Below are positions 49,215 through 58,011 of a DNA stretch of 64,000 nt, in pieces (the stretch's first letter is position 1; each line of letters opens with the position of its first letter). A model generated the notes under the pieces. That model saw only the letters and a list, made by a program, of their open reading frames with translations, was not told the DNA's origin and made no database searches. Origin of the DNA: Alkalicoccus chagannorensis DSM 18086 (GTDB lineage: Bacteria > Bacillota > Bacilli > Bacillales > Salisediminibacteriaceae); contig NZ_AUCK01000007.1 in assembly GCF_000429725.1 (NCBI RefSeq), positions 1-64,000 of the forward strand. The letters run 5' to 3'. The translations under genes and the position numbers were made by a program.

Positions 49215-50060
49215 ATGATTGATGTGACGCATGTGTACAAATACTTCCGGGAGGAGACGGCCCTGCAGGATCTCGACGTGCACGTCGGGAAAGGGGAGAT
49301 TTATGGTTTCCTCGGACCGAGCGGCTCGGGAAAGACGACGACGATCCACCTTCTGACGGGGCAGATGAAGCCGGATATCGGCTCCGTCACCGTCATGGGA
49401 AAAACGGGAGACCAGTTGAAACAGCCGGACTTTCTCCAGCGGATCGGGGTGATGACCGAAGCAACCGGGCTGTATCAGCGCCTGAGTGTGATGGATAACT
49501 TGAAGCTTGCAGCAGATCTGTACGGCGTGAAGGCACCGGAAAAACGCATCAACGAACTGCTTGCTTTAACCGGACTGACCGAGGCTTCCCGCAAACGTGC
49601 GGATAAACTCTCCAAAGGGATGATGCAGCGGGTGCTGCTGATCCGCGCGCTGCTGCACGAGCCGGAGCTCTTGTTTCTCGATGAGCCGACCGCAGCACTC
49701 GATCCGGCCAGCACGAAAAAAATTCATGAAGCTCTCCTCGAGCAGAAAGAAAACGGCGTGACGATCTTTCTGACGACACATGATATGGAAGAAGCGGAAG
49801 CTTTATGCGACCGGGTCGCCTTTCTGCATCACGGCAGCATTCAAAAAAGCGGGGTGCCGAAAGAGCTGCGCCGGGAGCACGCCGACGGATCGATCAGCGT
49901 GGAGCTGCAGGACGGCCGCCGGTACCGGCTGATTCAGGATGAAAAGCACGCAGACCGGCTGGCCGGCTGGATGAAAACCGGCAGCATCGCGGCCATCCAG
50001 ACGAATGTGCCGACGCTTGGAGACATCTTTATTGAAGTGACGGGGAGGGAGCTTGTATGA
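49215..50060 (+). CDS. ABC exporter ATP-binding protein
   Basis: 281 residues. Walker A is GPSGSGKTT, the signature is LSKGMMQRVLLIRAL, Walker B is LLFLDEPTAALD, and the H-loop is LTTHDMEEAEALC, typical of the DrrA/CcmA-like exporter group used for drugs or antimicrobial peptides. It overlaps the permease gene by 4 bp and follows the LytTR regulator. Confidence 0.92.
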   Translation: MIDVTHVYKYFREETALQDLDVHVGKGEIYGFLGPSGSGKTTTIHLLTGQMKPDIGSVTVMGKTGDQLKQPDFLQRIGVMTEATGLYQRLSVMDNLKLAADLYGVKAPEKRINELLALTGLTEASRKRADKLSKGMMQRVLLIRALLHEPELLFLDEPTAALDPASTKKIHEALLEQKENGVTIFLTTHDMEEAEALCDRVAFLHHGSIQKSGVPKELRREHADGSISVELQDGRRYRLIQDEKHADRLAGWMKTGSIAAIQTNVPTLGDIFIEVTGRELV

Positions 50061-50758
50061 GCATATCCTGGAAACGAACGTATGCCGTAGCGCTGAAAGA
50101 CATGAAGGAAGTCACGCGGAACCTATTTATCCTGTCTACCCTGATCACGCCGTTTCTGTTTGCCTTGATTTTCGGTCGTGAAGCGGACGTGCCGCTCGTC
50201 ATTCACTTCATGATCATCAATATCACGTTTGCCACCGTCACCTGTTTTGTGCAGATGGCCCTGCTTGCCGAAGAGAAAGAACGAAAGACGCTCCGCTCCC
50301 TCATGCTGAGTCCGGCTTCCGGCACGGAGATCATGCTCGGAAAGAGCGCAGTCGCTTCTGCCATCACGCTGCTCACGCTTGTCATCTGCCTGCAGCTTAC
50401 CGGCTATATGCCGGATGCTCCGGTGATCTATGCCGGCTTGGTGCTGTCGCTCTTGTTTTATCTACTCCTCGGTATGATTCTCGCGCTGTTTACGAAATCA
50501 CTGATTGAAGCGTCGGTCCTCGTGATGCCGGTCATTTTTCTTCTCGGTATGGGCAATTTGTTTTTTGAACTGGTCGAGGACTATTCGTTTGCCTTTCTGC
50601 TCGAGTACCTGCCGAATTTCCAGCTGGAATACCTGGCAGCTGCAGCAGGAAACGGGGAAAGCGGGCTGCTGCACCTCGGCGGAGTCGCGGCCTGGACCGT
50701 CGCGGCTGCCGGCTGTGCGCTGATTCTCTACCGGAAACGAACGTATCTCGATCAGTAG
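50057..50758 (+). CDS. ABC-2 type exporter permease
   Basis: 233 residues with six predicted membrane helices. The family loop AEEKERKTLRSLMLSPASGTEIMLGKS is clear. With the preceding ATPase it forms a two-component exporter; the substrate is unknown. No terminator is obvious before the tRNA cluster, and 50,759-50,910 shows no other gene. Confidence 0.9.
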   Translation: MSISWKRTYAVALKDMKEVTRNLFILSTLITPFLFALIFGREADVPLVIHFMIINITFATVTCFVQMALLAEEKERKTLRSLMLSPASGTEIMLGKSAVASAITLLTLVICLQLTGYMPDAPVIYAGLVLSLLFYLLLGMILALFTKSLIEASVLVMPVIFLLGMGNLFFELVEDYSFAFLLEYLPNFQLEYLAAAAGNGESGLLHLGGVAAWTVAAAGCALILYRKRTYLDQ

Positions 50759-50913
50759 GCACAGCCTGACTATTCTGTCTATTCCTCAACCTATTGCGCA
50801 GGATTCCGGGGCTTGGTACAATCATTTTTGTCTACAGCACCGGGGTCCTCCGCAGTCCCTTTTATATAAAGAATTTGTAAAAAACGATTGCGGAATGATG
50901 CCGAAAGTGCTAT

Positions 50914-50919
50914 TATAAT
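50914..50919 (+). promoter_or_regulatory. -10 element of the tRNA cluster
   Basis: TATAAT 20 bp before the first tRNA. A -35 like TTGCGG lies 20 bp upstream, rather far. Confidence 0.45.
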
Positions 50920-50938
50920 AGATGTCGCAAGGCGCTGT

Positions 50939-51013
50939 GGCCCGTTGGTCAAGTGGTTAAGACACCGCCCTTTCACGGCGGTAACACGGGTTCGAATCCC
51001 GTACGGGTCACCA
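50939..51013 (+). tRNA. tRNA-Glu (TTC)
   Basis: The cloverleaf folds with acceptor GGCCCGT/ACGGGTC, anticodon stem CCGCC/GGCGG, anticodon TTC, T-loop GGTTCGAATCC and an encoded CCA. Confidence 0.96.
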
Positions 51014-51090
51014 TTACAATTCCTTGTTGACTTTTGATAGTAGAGAAGATACAATTAAGAAGTTGCGGTAAAACGCACCTTACACATTGC

Positions 51091-51167
<77 letters not shown>

Positions 51168-51190
51168 ATTACATACGTTTTTGTTAGAGT

Positions 51191-51266
51191 GGTCCCGTGG
51201 TGTAGCGGTTAACATGCCTGCCTGTCACGCAGGAGATCGCGGGTTCGATTCCCGTCGGGACCGCCA
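51191..51266 (+). tRNA. tRNA-Asp (GTC)
   Basis: Acceptor GGTCCCG/CGGGACC, anticodon arm CCTGC-CTGTCAC-GCAGG with anticodon GTC, encoded CCA (GCCA end). Confidence 0.96.
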
Positions 51267-51291
51267 TTTTTTTATGCCTTCATTTAGATGC

Positions 51292-51367
<76 letters not shown>

Positions 51368-51376
51368 TTTCTGGAT

Positions 51377-51452
<76 letters not shown>

Positions 51453-51468
51453 TCAGCACCCGTTTCCC

Positions 51469-51501
51469 CTATCCGCCCGCGCAGGCAGGATAGTTTTTTT
51501 G
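51469..51501 (+). terminator. tRNA-cluster terminator
   Basis: CTATCCGCC pairs with GGCAGGATAG (one bulge), followed by seven to eight T. Confidence 0.88.
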
Positions 51502-51660
51502 TTTATAAGCACGTATACGTGTTCATAGAAGGAGGCGGCGGCGCTGTCCGCTGTGCGGGAAGAACGAAGAACCCGATCTCCCTTCGATCTCCTGCGGCCT
51601 ATGCCGGCAGGAATAAAGCTGTTTCGATGATCCCTGCCCGCTTTTCATGCCGCTGCCGCT
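51502..51660 (+). repeat. Dispersed intergenic repeat, family A, tandem copy 1
   Basis: TATAAGCACGTATACGTGTTCATAG, GGCGGCGGCGCTGTCCGCTGTGCGGGAAGAACGAAG, and a CTCCC ... GCCGGCAGG end. It starts directly at the tRNA terminator T-run. Confidence 0.6.
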
Positions 51661-51674
51661 GAAAACGGGCTTTT

Positions 51675-51802
51675 TTGCAATATAAGAATGTATAAGTTCT
51701 CATTAAGGGTGACGGCGCCGCACGCTGCGCGGGAAGAAAGAAAAATCCTTTCTTCCCGCAGCAAGCCTGCGGATCCGCAGAAGGCGCGGTGCGCCTCTGC
51801 CC
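51675..51802 (+). repeat. Dispersed intergenic repeat, family A, tandem copy 2
   Basis: The clearest copy: TATAAGAATGTATAAGTTCTC, ATTAAGGGTGACGGCGCCGC, then a hairpin GCGGGAAGAAAG / CTTTCTTCCCGC, then GCAAGCCTGCGG and GGCGCGGTGCGCC. Confidence 0.78.
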
Positions 51803-51838
51803 TGTCATCAAGGCGAAATATCGTCGAACGGGGTTCTG

Positions 51839-51847
51839 TGATAGAAT
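51839..51847 (+). promoter_or_regulatory. Extended -10 promoter of walR
   Basis: TGATAGAAT (an extended -10, TGn-TAGAAT) 36 bp before walR. No good -35 is visible, as is usual for extended -10 promoters. Confidence 0.5.
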
Positions 51848-51883
51848 GAGAAGGAAAGTCAACGAGCACACAGGAGGTACACG

Positions 51884-52591
51884 ATGGAAAATAAAAAGAT
51901 CCTTGTTGTGGATGACGAAAAACCGATTGCCGATATATTGAAATTTGGACTAGAAAAAGAAGGATTTGAGGTCGTCGTTGCCTATGATGGCAACGAAGCG
52001 GTCGATCTTGCCTACGAGCACGTGCCGCACCTGATTCTTTTAGATATTATGCTTCCGTACCGCGACGGCATGGAAGTCTGCCGCGAAGTACGAAAAAAAT
52101 ACGACATGCCGATCATCATGCTGACAGCAAAAGATTCCGAGATTGATAAAGTGCTCGGCCTTGAGCTCGGGGCGGATGATTACGTCACGAAACCGTTCAG
52201 CACGCGGGAGCTGGTGGCGCGGGTGAAAGCGAACCTCCGCCGGAATCAGAAGTCGGAAGACACCGGCGGCAGCTCGAAAAACATTGAAGTCGGGATGCTG
52301 GAGATTCAGCCGGATGCCTACCTCGTCACGAAACGCGGCGAGCCGATGGAACTGACGCACCGGGAATTTGAACTGATTCACTATCTTGCCCGCCATATTG
52401 GTCAGGTCATGACCCGTGAACACCTGCTGCAGGCGGTTTGGGGCTACGATTACTTCGGTGACGTCCGGACGGTTGATGTCACGGTCCGGCGGCTGCGGGA
52501 AAAAGTCGAAGATAACCCGAGTAATCCGTCTTATATCGTCACCCGGCGCGGCGTCGGATACTACTTAAGGCAGGCAGAGCAGGAGAGTTAA
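51884..52591 (+). CDS. walR: Response regulator WalR
   Basis: The OmpR/PhoB-type essential regulator of cell-wall hydrolase genes in Firmicutes. 235 residues: receiver domain with acidic pocket D10/D11, phosphoacceptor D54 (LILLDIMLP) and conserved K104-type KPF; C-terminal winged helix with [32 protein letters not shown]. The SD CAGGAGGT precedes the ATG. First gene of walRKHIJ. Confidence 0.98.
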   Translation: MENKKILVVDDEKPIADILKFGLEKEGFEVVVAYDGNEAVDLAYEHVPHLILLDIMLPYRDGMEVCREVRKKYDMPIIMLTAKDSEIDKVLGLELGADDYVTKPFSTRELVARVKANLRRNQKSEDTGGSSKNIEVGMLEIQPDAYLVTKRGEPMELTHREFELIHYLARHIGQVMTREHLLQAVWGYDYFGDVRTVDVTVRRLREKVEDNPSNPSYIVTRRGVGYYLRQAEQES

Positions 52592-52594
52592 CGT

Positions 52595-54421
52595 ATGAAA
52601 AAAATCCGCTTTTACAAATCGATCCACGTCAAGATTGCGGTCATTTATGTCCTGTTGATCCTGATTGCGATGCAGGTCATCGGATTCTACTTCACCCAGA
52701 ACCTGGAAGGACAGCTGGAGAGCAATTTCCGCGAGTCCCTGAATGAAACGGCCAGCCTGCTGGCCTATAACGTGGAGCAGGAGATGACGGCCGAAGAGGA
52801 AGAAGAGGATGATTCGCTTCAGGAGAGGATTGACGATATCCTCGAGAGCGATGTGTTCAACATGGAACAGGCCAACGTGCGTGTCGTTGATGACAACCAG
52901 TATCTCATCACGGCCACCGACCCGGCGCACAGCCGGTATGTCGGACAGCGGACGACGATTCTTCAGGAGAAGCAGGCGCTGCTCGGCCTGGAGAACCGCG
53001 AAGGAGAAATCAAAATCGATCCGGCAGGCAACCAGCGTGTGCTGGAGATGGCGATCCCTGTGGAGACCGATAATCAGCAGGTCGTCGGATCGATCTACAT
53101 TACGGCTTCCATGGAAGCGATCTATGAACAGATACAGGAAATCAACCAGATTCTCTTCGTCGGAACGGCGCTGGCGCTCGTGCTGACGGCCGGCCTCGGC
53201 GTGATTCTGTCCCGGACGATCACGCGGCCGATTGTGGATATGAAGGAGCAGGCGACCATCATGGGACAGGGGGATTTCACCCAGTATGTCCACGTCTACG
53301 GCGACGATGAAATCGGCCAGCTCGCAGAAACATTCAACGATCTGACCGACAGGCTGAAAGAAGCGAACGCGACGACGGAGGGCGAGCGGCGCAAGCTCGC
53401 TTCCGTGCTGATGCACATGACCGACGGCGTGATCGCCACCGACCGCGAAGGGCGTGTCATCCTCGTCAACCGGCGCGCAGAGGAGATTCTCGACCGCCAG
53501 CAGGAAGACATGCTCGGAGTGGAAATGACGCATGTCCTGAACTTGCATAAATTCATGAAGATGGATGATTTGTACCGGTTCCAGGATCCGCTGCTGCTTG
53601 ATTTTGATACACAGGAAGACGAAATGGTGATCGAAGCGAACTTCTCGACGATTACGAAAGACAATCAGGAGGAGAACGGCATCATCGCTGTACTGCACGA
53701 CGTGACCGAACAGGAGCGGATTGAAGAAGAACGCAGGGAGTTCGTTGCCAACGTGTCGCACGAGCTGCGGACCCCGCTGACATCGATGAAAAGTTACCTG
53801 GAAGCGCTCAGCGACGGGGCCATCGAAGATCCAGACATTGCGCCGCAGTTTCTGGAAGTGACCGCGAATGAAACCGACCGCATGATCCGGCTCGTCAACG
53901 ACCTGCTGCAGCTCTCGAAAATGGACGGCAGGGAGAGCGCAATGCATATGACGGACATTGAGCCGACGCAGCTCGTCAATCACGTCATCGACCGGTTTGA
54001 AATGTTTACCGACAACTCGAAAATTCAATTTAAGCGCCGTGTACCGGAATCAGCTCCGACTGTGCAGGGAGACCGCGATAAATTGACGCAGCTGCTGGAC
54101 AACATTATCTCCAACGCCGTCAAATACTCGCCGGAAGGTGGTACCATCACCATCTCGCTCAAAGTGGAGCAGAACCGGATCGTGACAAGCATCCGGGACG
54201 AGGGCGTCGGGATACCGAAAGAAAATCTCCATCACGTGTTCGACCGCTTTTACCGGGTGGACAAAGCGCGATCGAGAAACCTCGGCGGCACCGGCCTCGG
54301 CCTGGCGATCGCACGGGAAATTGCCGTGGCCCACGGCGGAACTATCTGGGTGAGCAGTGAGTGGGGGAGAGGCACGACTTTCTCCTTCAGCCTGCCGACC
54401 GCGCAGGAGGCGGTGATGTAA
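52595..54421 (+). CDS. walK: Sensor histidine kinase WalK
   Basis: 608 residues. Two transmembrane helices (about 11-31 and 181-203) flank an extracellular sensor domain; then HAMP, PAS, HisKA with phospho-His389 in ANVSHELRTPLTSMKSYLEAL, and HATPase_c with N, G1 (DEGVGIPKEN) and G2 (GGTGLGLAIA) boxes. It monitors cell-wall metabolism and phosphorylates WalR. The extracellular loop is rich in Glu/Asp. Confidence 0.98.
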   Translation: MKKIRFYKSIHVKIAVIYVLLILIAMQVIGFYFTQNLEGQLESNFRESLNETASLLAYNVEQEMTAEEEEEDDSLQERIDDILESDVFNMEQANVRVVDDNQYLITATDPAHSRYVGQRTTILQEKQALLGLENREGEIKIDPAGNQRVLEMAIPVETDNQQVVGSIYITASMEAIYEQIQEINQILFVGTALALVLTAGLGVILSRTITRPIVDMKEQATIMGQGDFTQYVHVYGDDEIGQLAETFNDLTDRLKEANATTEGERRKLASVLMHMTDGVIATDREGRVILVNRRAEEILDRQQEDMLGVEMTHVLNLHKFMKMDDLYRFQDPLLLDFDTQEDEMVIEANFSTITKDNQEENGIIAVLHDVTEQERIEEERREFVANVSHELRTPLTSMKSYLEALSDGAIEDPDIAPQFLEVTANETDRMIRLVNDLLQLSKMDGRESAMHMTDIEPTQLVNHVIDRFEMFTDNSKIQFKRRVPESAPTVQGDRDKLTQLLDNIISNAVKYSPEGGTITISLKVEQNRIVTSIRDEGVGIPKENLHHVFDRFYRVDKARSRNLGGTGLGLAIAREIAVAHGGTIWVSSEWGRGTTFSFSLPTAQEAVM

Positions 54422-55780
54422 ATGACAGTCATCGAGCATATTAAAACGGGGCTGCTCTGGCTCATGATCGGCAGCAGTCTGATCTTGAGCTGGTTCGTCT
54501 GGACGTACCAGCCGGCGCATGATGAGCTGGACACCCCCGCCGAAGCATTCATTGAAATCGAAGACATCGGAGAATCCAAATCGCTCACCGAACTACTCTA
54601 TCCGTCGCAGGTGATTTCCTACGAGGACGAGGAACGTTTCTGGATTCATCCGGCCGGCGACAACTACGAAGAGCTGCTCACAGCCCTCGAAGAAGTGGAG
54701 CTGGAAGCGATGACCCCCGTGAGCACAGATGTGCTTGCAGAGCCGGGCGAAAGCCTGCAGGGGGTGGAAGTTTTCTTTGATGAAGCGCTCGAAGACAATT
54801 GGCTCCCGTTTCTTTTTGATATAGAAGAAGAAGATATCCTCGTCGAGAACGTCGACCGGATGATGATCCTGGAGACCGAAGGCGAAGATACGGCCGACGT
54901 CGTCGTCCGTTTTGTCGATGAAGAAGAAGAGGAAGTGTTTGAATCGGATACCGCCCTCTCGCCGTCTGAGATGCGCTCTTTCCGGCAGGGGATCGTGACC
55001 GAGCGGACCCTGGTGGAGCCGAGGCTGTTCGGCGAAGACGAGGAGGACGATATCGTCTCCTATACGTACGTCGCCGCAGAACCGGTGAACGAGCGGATCT
55101 TTATGTACGAAACAAACGACATTTCCGAGGATGGCTTCATTCAAAGTCTGTTCCCGGACCCCGATTACATTGAGCAGTATTCAACAGACGGGGAGGAAAC
55201 GTCCTACACCGATTCAAGCCGGATGCTCCATATCGAGGATGAAGGGTCGACGCTCCATTACATCCACCCGGATTCAGCCGGTGGGCCTGTCACCTCGGAG
55301 ACGATGCTCAGAACTTCGCAGGAATTCGTGAACGGCCATTTCGGCTGGACCGATGATTACTACGCGACGTCCTGGAGCGACAACGGGGATGCAGAAGCCG
55401 TCTTTACCCTGCACGTCGAGGGACTTCCGGTGTTCTCTTCCAACACGAATAATGCGAGTCATTATGAAATCGCGCTGCAGCGTGCCGGCCTCGATATTTC
55501 CGACTACACCCGGCCGCTCTTCCAGCTGGAAGAAGAACCGTTTGAGATCGACACGAACATCGAGCTGCCCGCCTACGAAGAGGTGGAAACGCAGATCGAT
55601 GAGGAGGAGCTGTTCTCCAGCGGGGACGTCGAAGATGCGCGGATTGCCTATTCGATGAACCTCGACAATTCGCTGGCGGTATTCGAGCCGGTATGGTTTG
55701 TTTATGCCCGTGGCCAGTGGAATCAGATTACGCTGCCGGAGCAGCAGGAGCCGGAGGTGCCGACCGATGGATTGGAGTAG
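54422..55780 (+). CDS. walH: WalK-modulating protein WalH (YycH)
   Basis: 452 residues with one N-terminal membrane helix (about 5-28: HIKTGLLWLMIGSSLILSWFVW) and a large, acidic extracellular domain of the YycH fold. With WalI it forms a complex that modulates WalK (inhibiting in B. subtilis). Its ATG directly follows the walK stop, and its end overlaps walI by 14 bp. Confidence 0.93.
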   Translation: MTVIEHIKTGLLWLMIGSSLILSWFVWTYQPAHDELDTPAEAFIEIEDIGESKSLTELLYPSQVISYEDEERFWIHPAGDNYEELLTALEEVELEAMTPVSTDVLAEPGESLQGVEVFFDEALEDNWLPFLFDIEEEDILVENVDRMMILETEGEDTADVVVRFVDEEEEEVFESDTALSPSEMRSFRQGIVTERTLVEPRLFGEDEEDDIVSYTYVAAEPVNERIFMYETNDISEDGFIQSLFPDPDYIEQYSTDGEETSYTDSSRMLHIEDEGSTLHYIHPDSAGGPVTSETMLRTSQEFVNGHFGWTDDYYATSWSDNGDAEAVFTLHVEGLPVFSSNTNNASHYEIALQRAGLDISDYTRPLFQLEEEPFEIDTNIELPAYEEVETQIDEEELFSSGDVEDARIAYSMNLDNSLAVFEPVWFVYARGQWNQITLPEQQEPEVPTDGLE

Positions 55781-56555
55781 AACGAAATCAATCTTTATCA
55801 TTACCTTTGTGCTTCTGAACATTTTCCTCGGCTATCAGCTGACGGAAATGCAGCAGCGGCAGAACCTCGCTGAACTCGCGACGCCGGCCCTGGATTCCCG
55901 GCTCGAGGAGCAGCGGATCGATATTGATATTGACGACCCGGATGAAGAACGCAGCGGCAGCCCGATCACAGCCGAAGTACGCGCCTTTGAGCCGGTGCTT
56001 TTGAACCAGTCGCTGGATGATCAGGAGATCGACGTCGAGGACGACACGACGATTCTTTCGCAACTCGACGATCCATACCCGGTGACGATGACGAGCATCC
56101 GGGCGAGCGTGGAGCCGTTTCTCGAGCGGTTCGTCTTCCGCGGAGAGGAGTACCGTGTCGTCGAGTATGACGAAGACGAGCAGGAGATCCGTCTGCTGCA
56201 GGAATTTGAGGGGCGCATCATTGACCAGTACGAGCGCGACGACTTCCACCTCGTTCTCCACGTCAACGACAGCGACGAAATCGCGGCGTATGAACAGACG
56301 TATCTGGAAGTCACCGACCGCGGGGACGACCGGGAGCTGCTGACGACGATGAGCGCGCTGGAAGTGCTGCTGGATGACAACACGATCGGCATCGGCACGA
56401 ACGTTGCCGTGACGGAAGCCCAGCTCGGCTACTACAGCCTGATGGAAGTGGACGCGAATTTCCAGGTATACGCCCCTGCCTGGCGGATTACCATCGACGA
56501 AGAAGCATACTATGTCAACGCCATGACCGGTGATATACAGGACGTGTCATCGTAA
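55767..56555 (+). CDS. walI: WalK-modulating protein WalI (YycI)
   Basis: 262 residues. It begins MDWSRTKSIFIITFVLLNIFLGYQL, the family's single membrane anchor. The extracellular YycI domain is about one fifth Asp/Glu. The start at 55767 overlaps the walH stop; GGAGGTGC lies upstream. Confidence 0.93.
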   Translation: MDWSRTKSIFIITFVLLNIFLGYQLTEMQQRQNLAELATPALDSRLEEQRIDIDIDDPDEERSGSPITAEVRAFEPVLLNQSLDDQEIDVEDDTTILSQLDDPYPVTMTSIRASVEPFLERFVFRGEEYRVVEYDEDEQEIRLLQEFEGRIIDQYERDDFHLVLHVNDSDEIAAYEQTYLEVTDRGDDRELLTTMSALEVLLDDNTIGIGTNVAVTEAQLGYYSLMEVDANFQVYAPAWRITIDEEAYYVNAMTGDIQDVSS

Positions 56556-56573
56556 CAACAGGAGGATGCAGGT

Positions 56574-57368
56574 ATGAGTTTGAAGTTCAGTGTGCTGGCA
56601 AGCGGAAGCACAGGCAACGCGATCTACGTCGAGACAGCGGGGCAGAAGCTGCTCATCGATGCGGGCCTGTCCGGTAAAAAAATCGAGAAACTGGCTGCCG
56701 AAGCAGGACTATCCCTGCAGGCGCTCGACGGCATCCTGGTCAGTCACGAACACAGCGACCACATCAAAGGGGTCGGCATTCTGGCCCGGCGCTATCAGCT
56801 GCCGGTGTATGCAAATGAAGGCACATGGAAAGCGATGGCCGCCTCGGTCGGCGAGATTCCGCTGGACCAGAAGTTTACCTTTGCGACCGGGACGCAGCGC
56901 ACGTTTGCCGACCTCGATATCGAAAGCTTCCACGTGTCGCACGATGCCGCTGATCCGATGTTTTTCTCGTTCAGCCACGATGGAAAAAAACTGACGATCC
57001 TGACCGATACGGGCTACGTCAGCGACCGCATGCTCGGCCTGGCGGAAGAATCCCAGGCGCTGATTTTCGAATCGAACCACGATGTCGGCATGCTCCGCAT
57101 GGGTCATTATCCGTGGAACGTCAAGCGGCGGATCCTCGGGGATGAAGGCCACGTGTCCAATGAAGATGCCGGCATGGCCCTCGCACAGCTCGTCCGTCGG
57201 AGCCCGGCGGATGTGTATCTGGCCCACTTGAGCAAAGACAACAACATGAAGGACCTCGCACGCATGACGGTCCAGCAGACGCTGGAGCTGGAGGGCGCAG
57301 CACCGGGAGAAGACTTCCGCCTGTTTGATACCGATCCGGAAAAACCGACCGTGCTGACAGAGCTGTAA
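56574..57368 (+). CDS. walJ: Metallo-beta-lactamase-fold protein WalJ (YycJ)
   Basis: 264 residues. The metal motif SHEHSDH (H58, H60, D62, H63) is intact, with later SHDAADP, TDTGYVS and ESNHD. The family has 5'-3' DNA exonuclease activity linked to mismatch repair, and it is a constant member of the wal operon. The ATG follows walI by 18 bp. Confidence 0.95.
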   Translation: MSLKFSVLASGSTGNAIYVETAGQKLLIDAGLSGKKIEKLAAEAGLSLQALDGILVSHEHSDHIKGVGILARRYQLPVYANEGTWKAMAASVGEIPLDQKFTFATGTQRTFADLDIESFHVSHDAADPMFFSFSHDGKKLTILTDTGYVSDRMLGLAEESQALIFESNHDVGMLRMGHYPWNVKRRILGDEGHVSNEDAGMALAQLVRRSPADVYLAHLSKDNNMKDLARMTVQQTLELEGAAPGEDFRLFDTDPEKPTVLTEL

Positions 57369-57387
57369 CAACTGGATAACGACAAAA

Positions 57388-57428
57388 AACAGACGCCGGG
57401 AGGGGGAACCTCCGGCGTCTGTTTTTTT
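57388..57428 (+). terminator. wal operon terminator
   Basis: AACAGACGCCGG pairs with CCGGCGTCTGTT, with seven T. It separates walJ from htrA, so htrA needs its own promoter. Confidence 0.93.
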
Positions 57429-57565
57429 AAAGTATAAGCATGTATGCTTTCTCATACAGGGTGACGGCGGCTCCATGCGCTGGACGGGAAGGAACAGCAC
57501 CTTTTTCTTCCCTCGAAGTGAGGCGTACGCGTACTTTTGTTATAACAACACTAGGCTTTCACAGA
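57429..57565 (+). repeat. Dispersed intergenic repeat, family A with family B tail
   Basis: TATAAGCATGTATGCTTTCTC, ATACAGGGTGACGGCGGCTCC, GACGGGAAGGAAC ... TTCTTCCCTCG, then the 30-bp segment (57,530-57,559) shared with 42,377-42,406. The remaining 57,566-58,011 has no gene; the open frames there have Arg/Lys-rich, shadow-like content and no SD. Confidence 0.72.
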
Positions 57566-58011
57566 GACATAGAAAAAAGAAGCAGCACGTCGCAGAAAGA
57601 ACAGGACCGGGTGGACGAAGACGGCGTGGCGCAAAACGAGAAGGCAAGCGGCAGCATTGCGGTTCCAGGCGTCTCAAAAGGTCAGGAAAGTGGCTCGTTT
57701 GTCGGCAGGTGGCGCAAAAAAAGAAGCAGGCGACGCCCTTTCATGAGCAGGCGACCCGCTTCGCAGCCGGAACCGTCTCCAAAAACGAGCGGAGCGACCC
57801 GCTTTCCGCCGGCCGCCCTGCAGCCGCAGCGGTTCCGCGTTCTTTCCACAGAAAAAGGGAGAAGGCACGTACTTTGTGGGAAGCTGGCGGTTACTTTTGG
57901 AAAATTATCGAAGCGGGTGCGCACAGATAGACGCAGCGCTCAGAATTTTTTAAAATAAAGGAGAATCAGCATTTCGACGCTGGTCGACATGGAAAGGGGG
58001 ATGTATGCTGC

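Noticed and set aside
52565-54028. Minus-strand 487-codon open frame
   Set aside because: Shadow of walK, whose domains are all intact.
57440-57958. Two overlapping plus-strand frames of about 150-170 codons between walJ and htrA
   Set aside because: They run through a repeat copy, have no SD and encode Arg/Lys/Ser-rich sequence without motifs.
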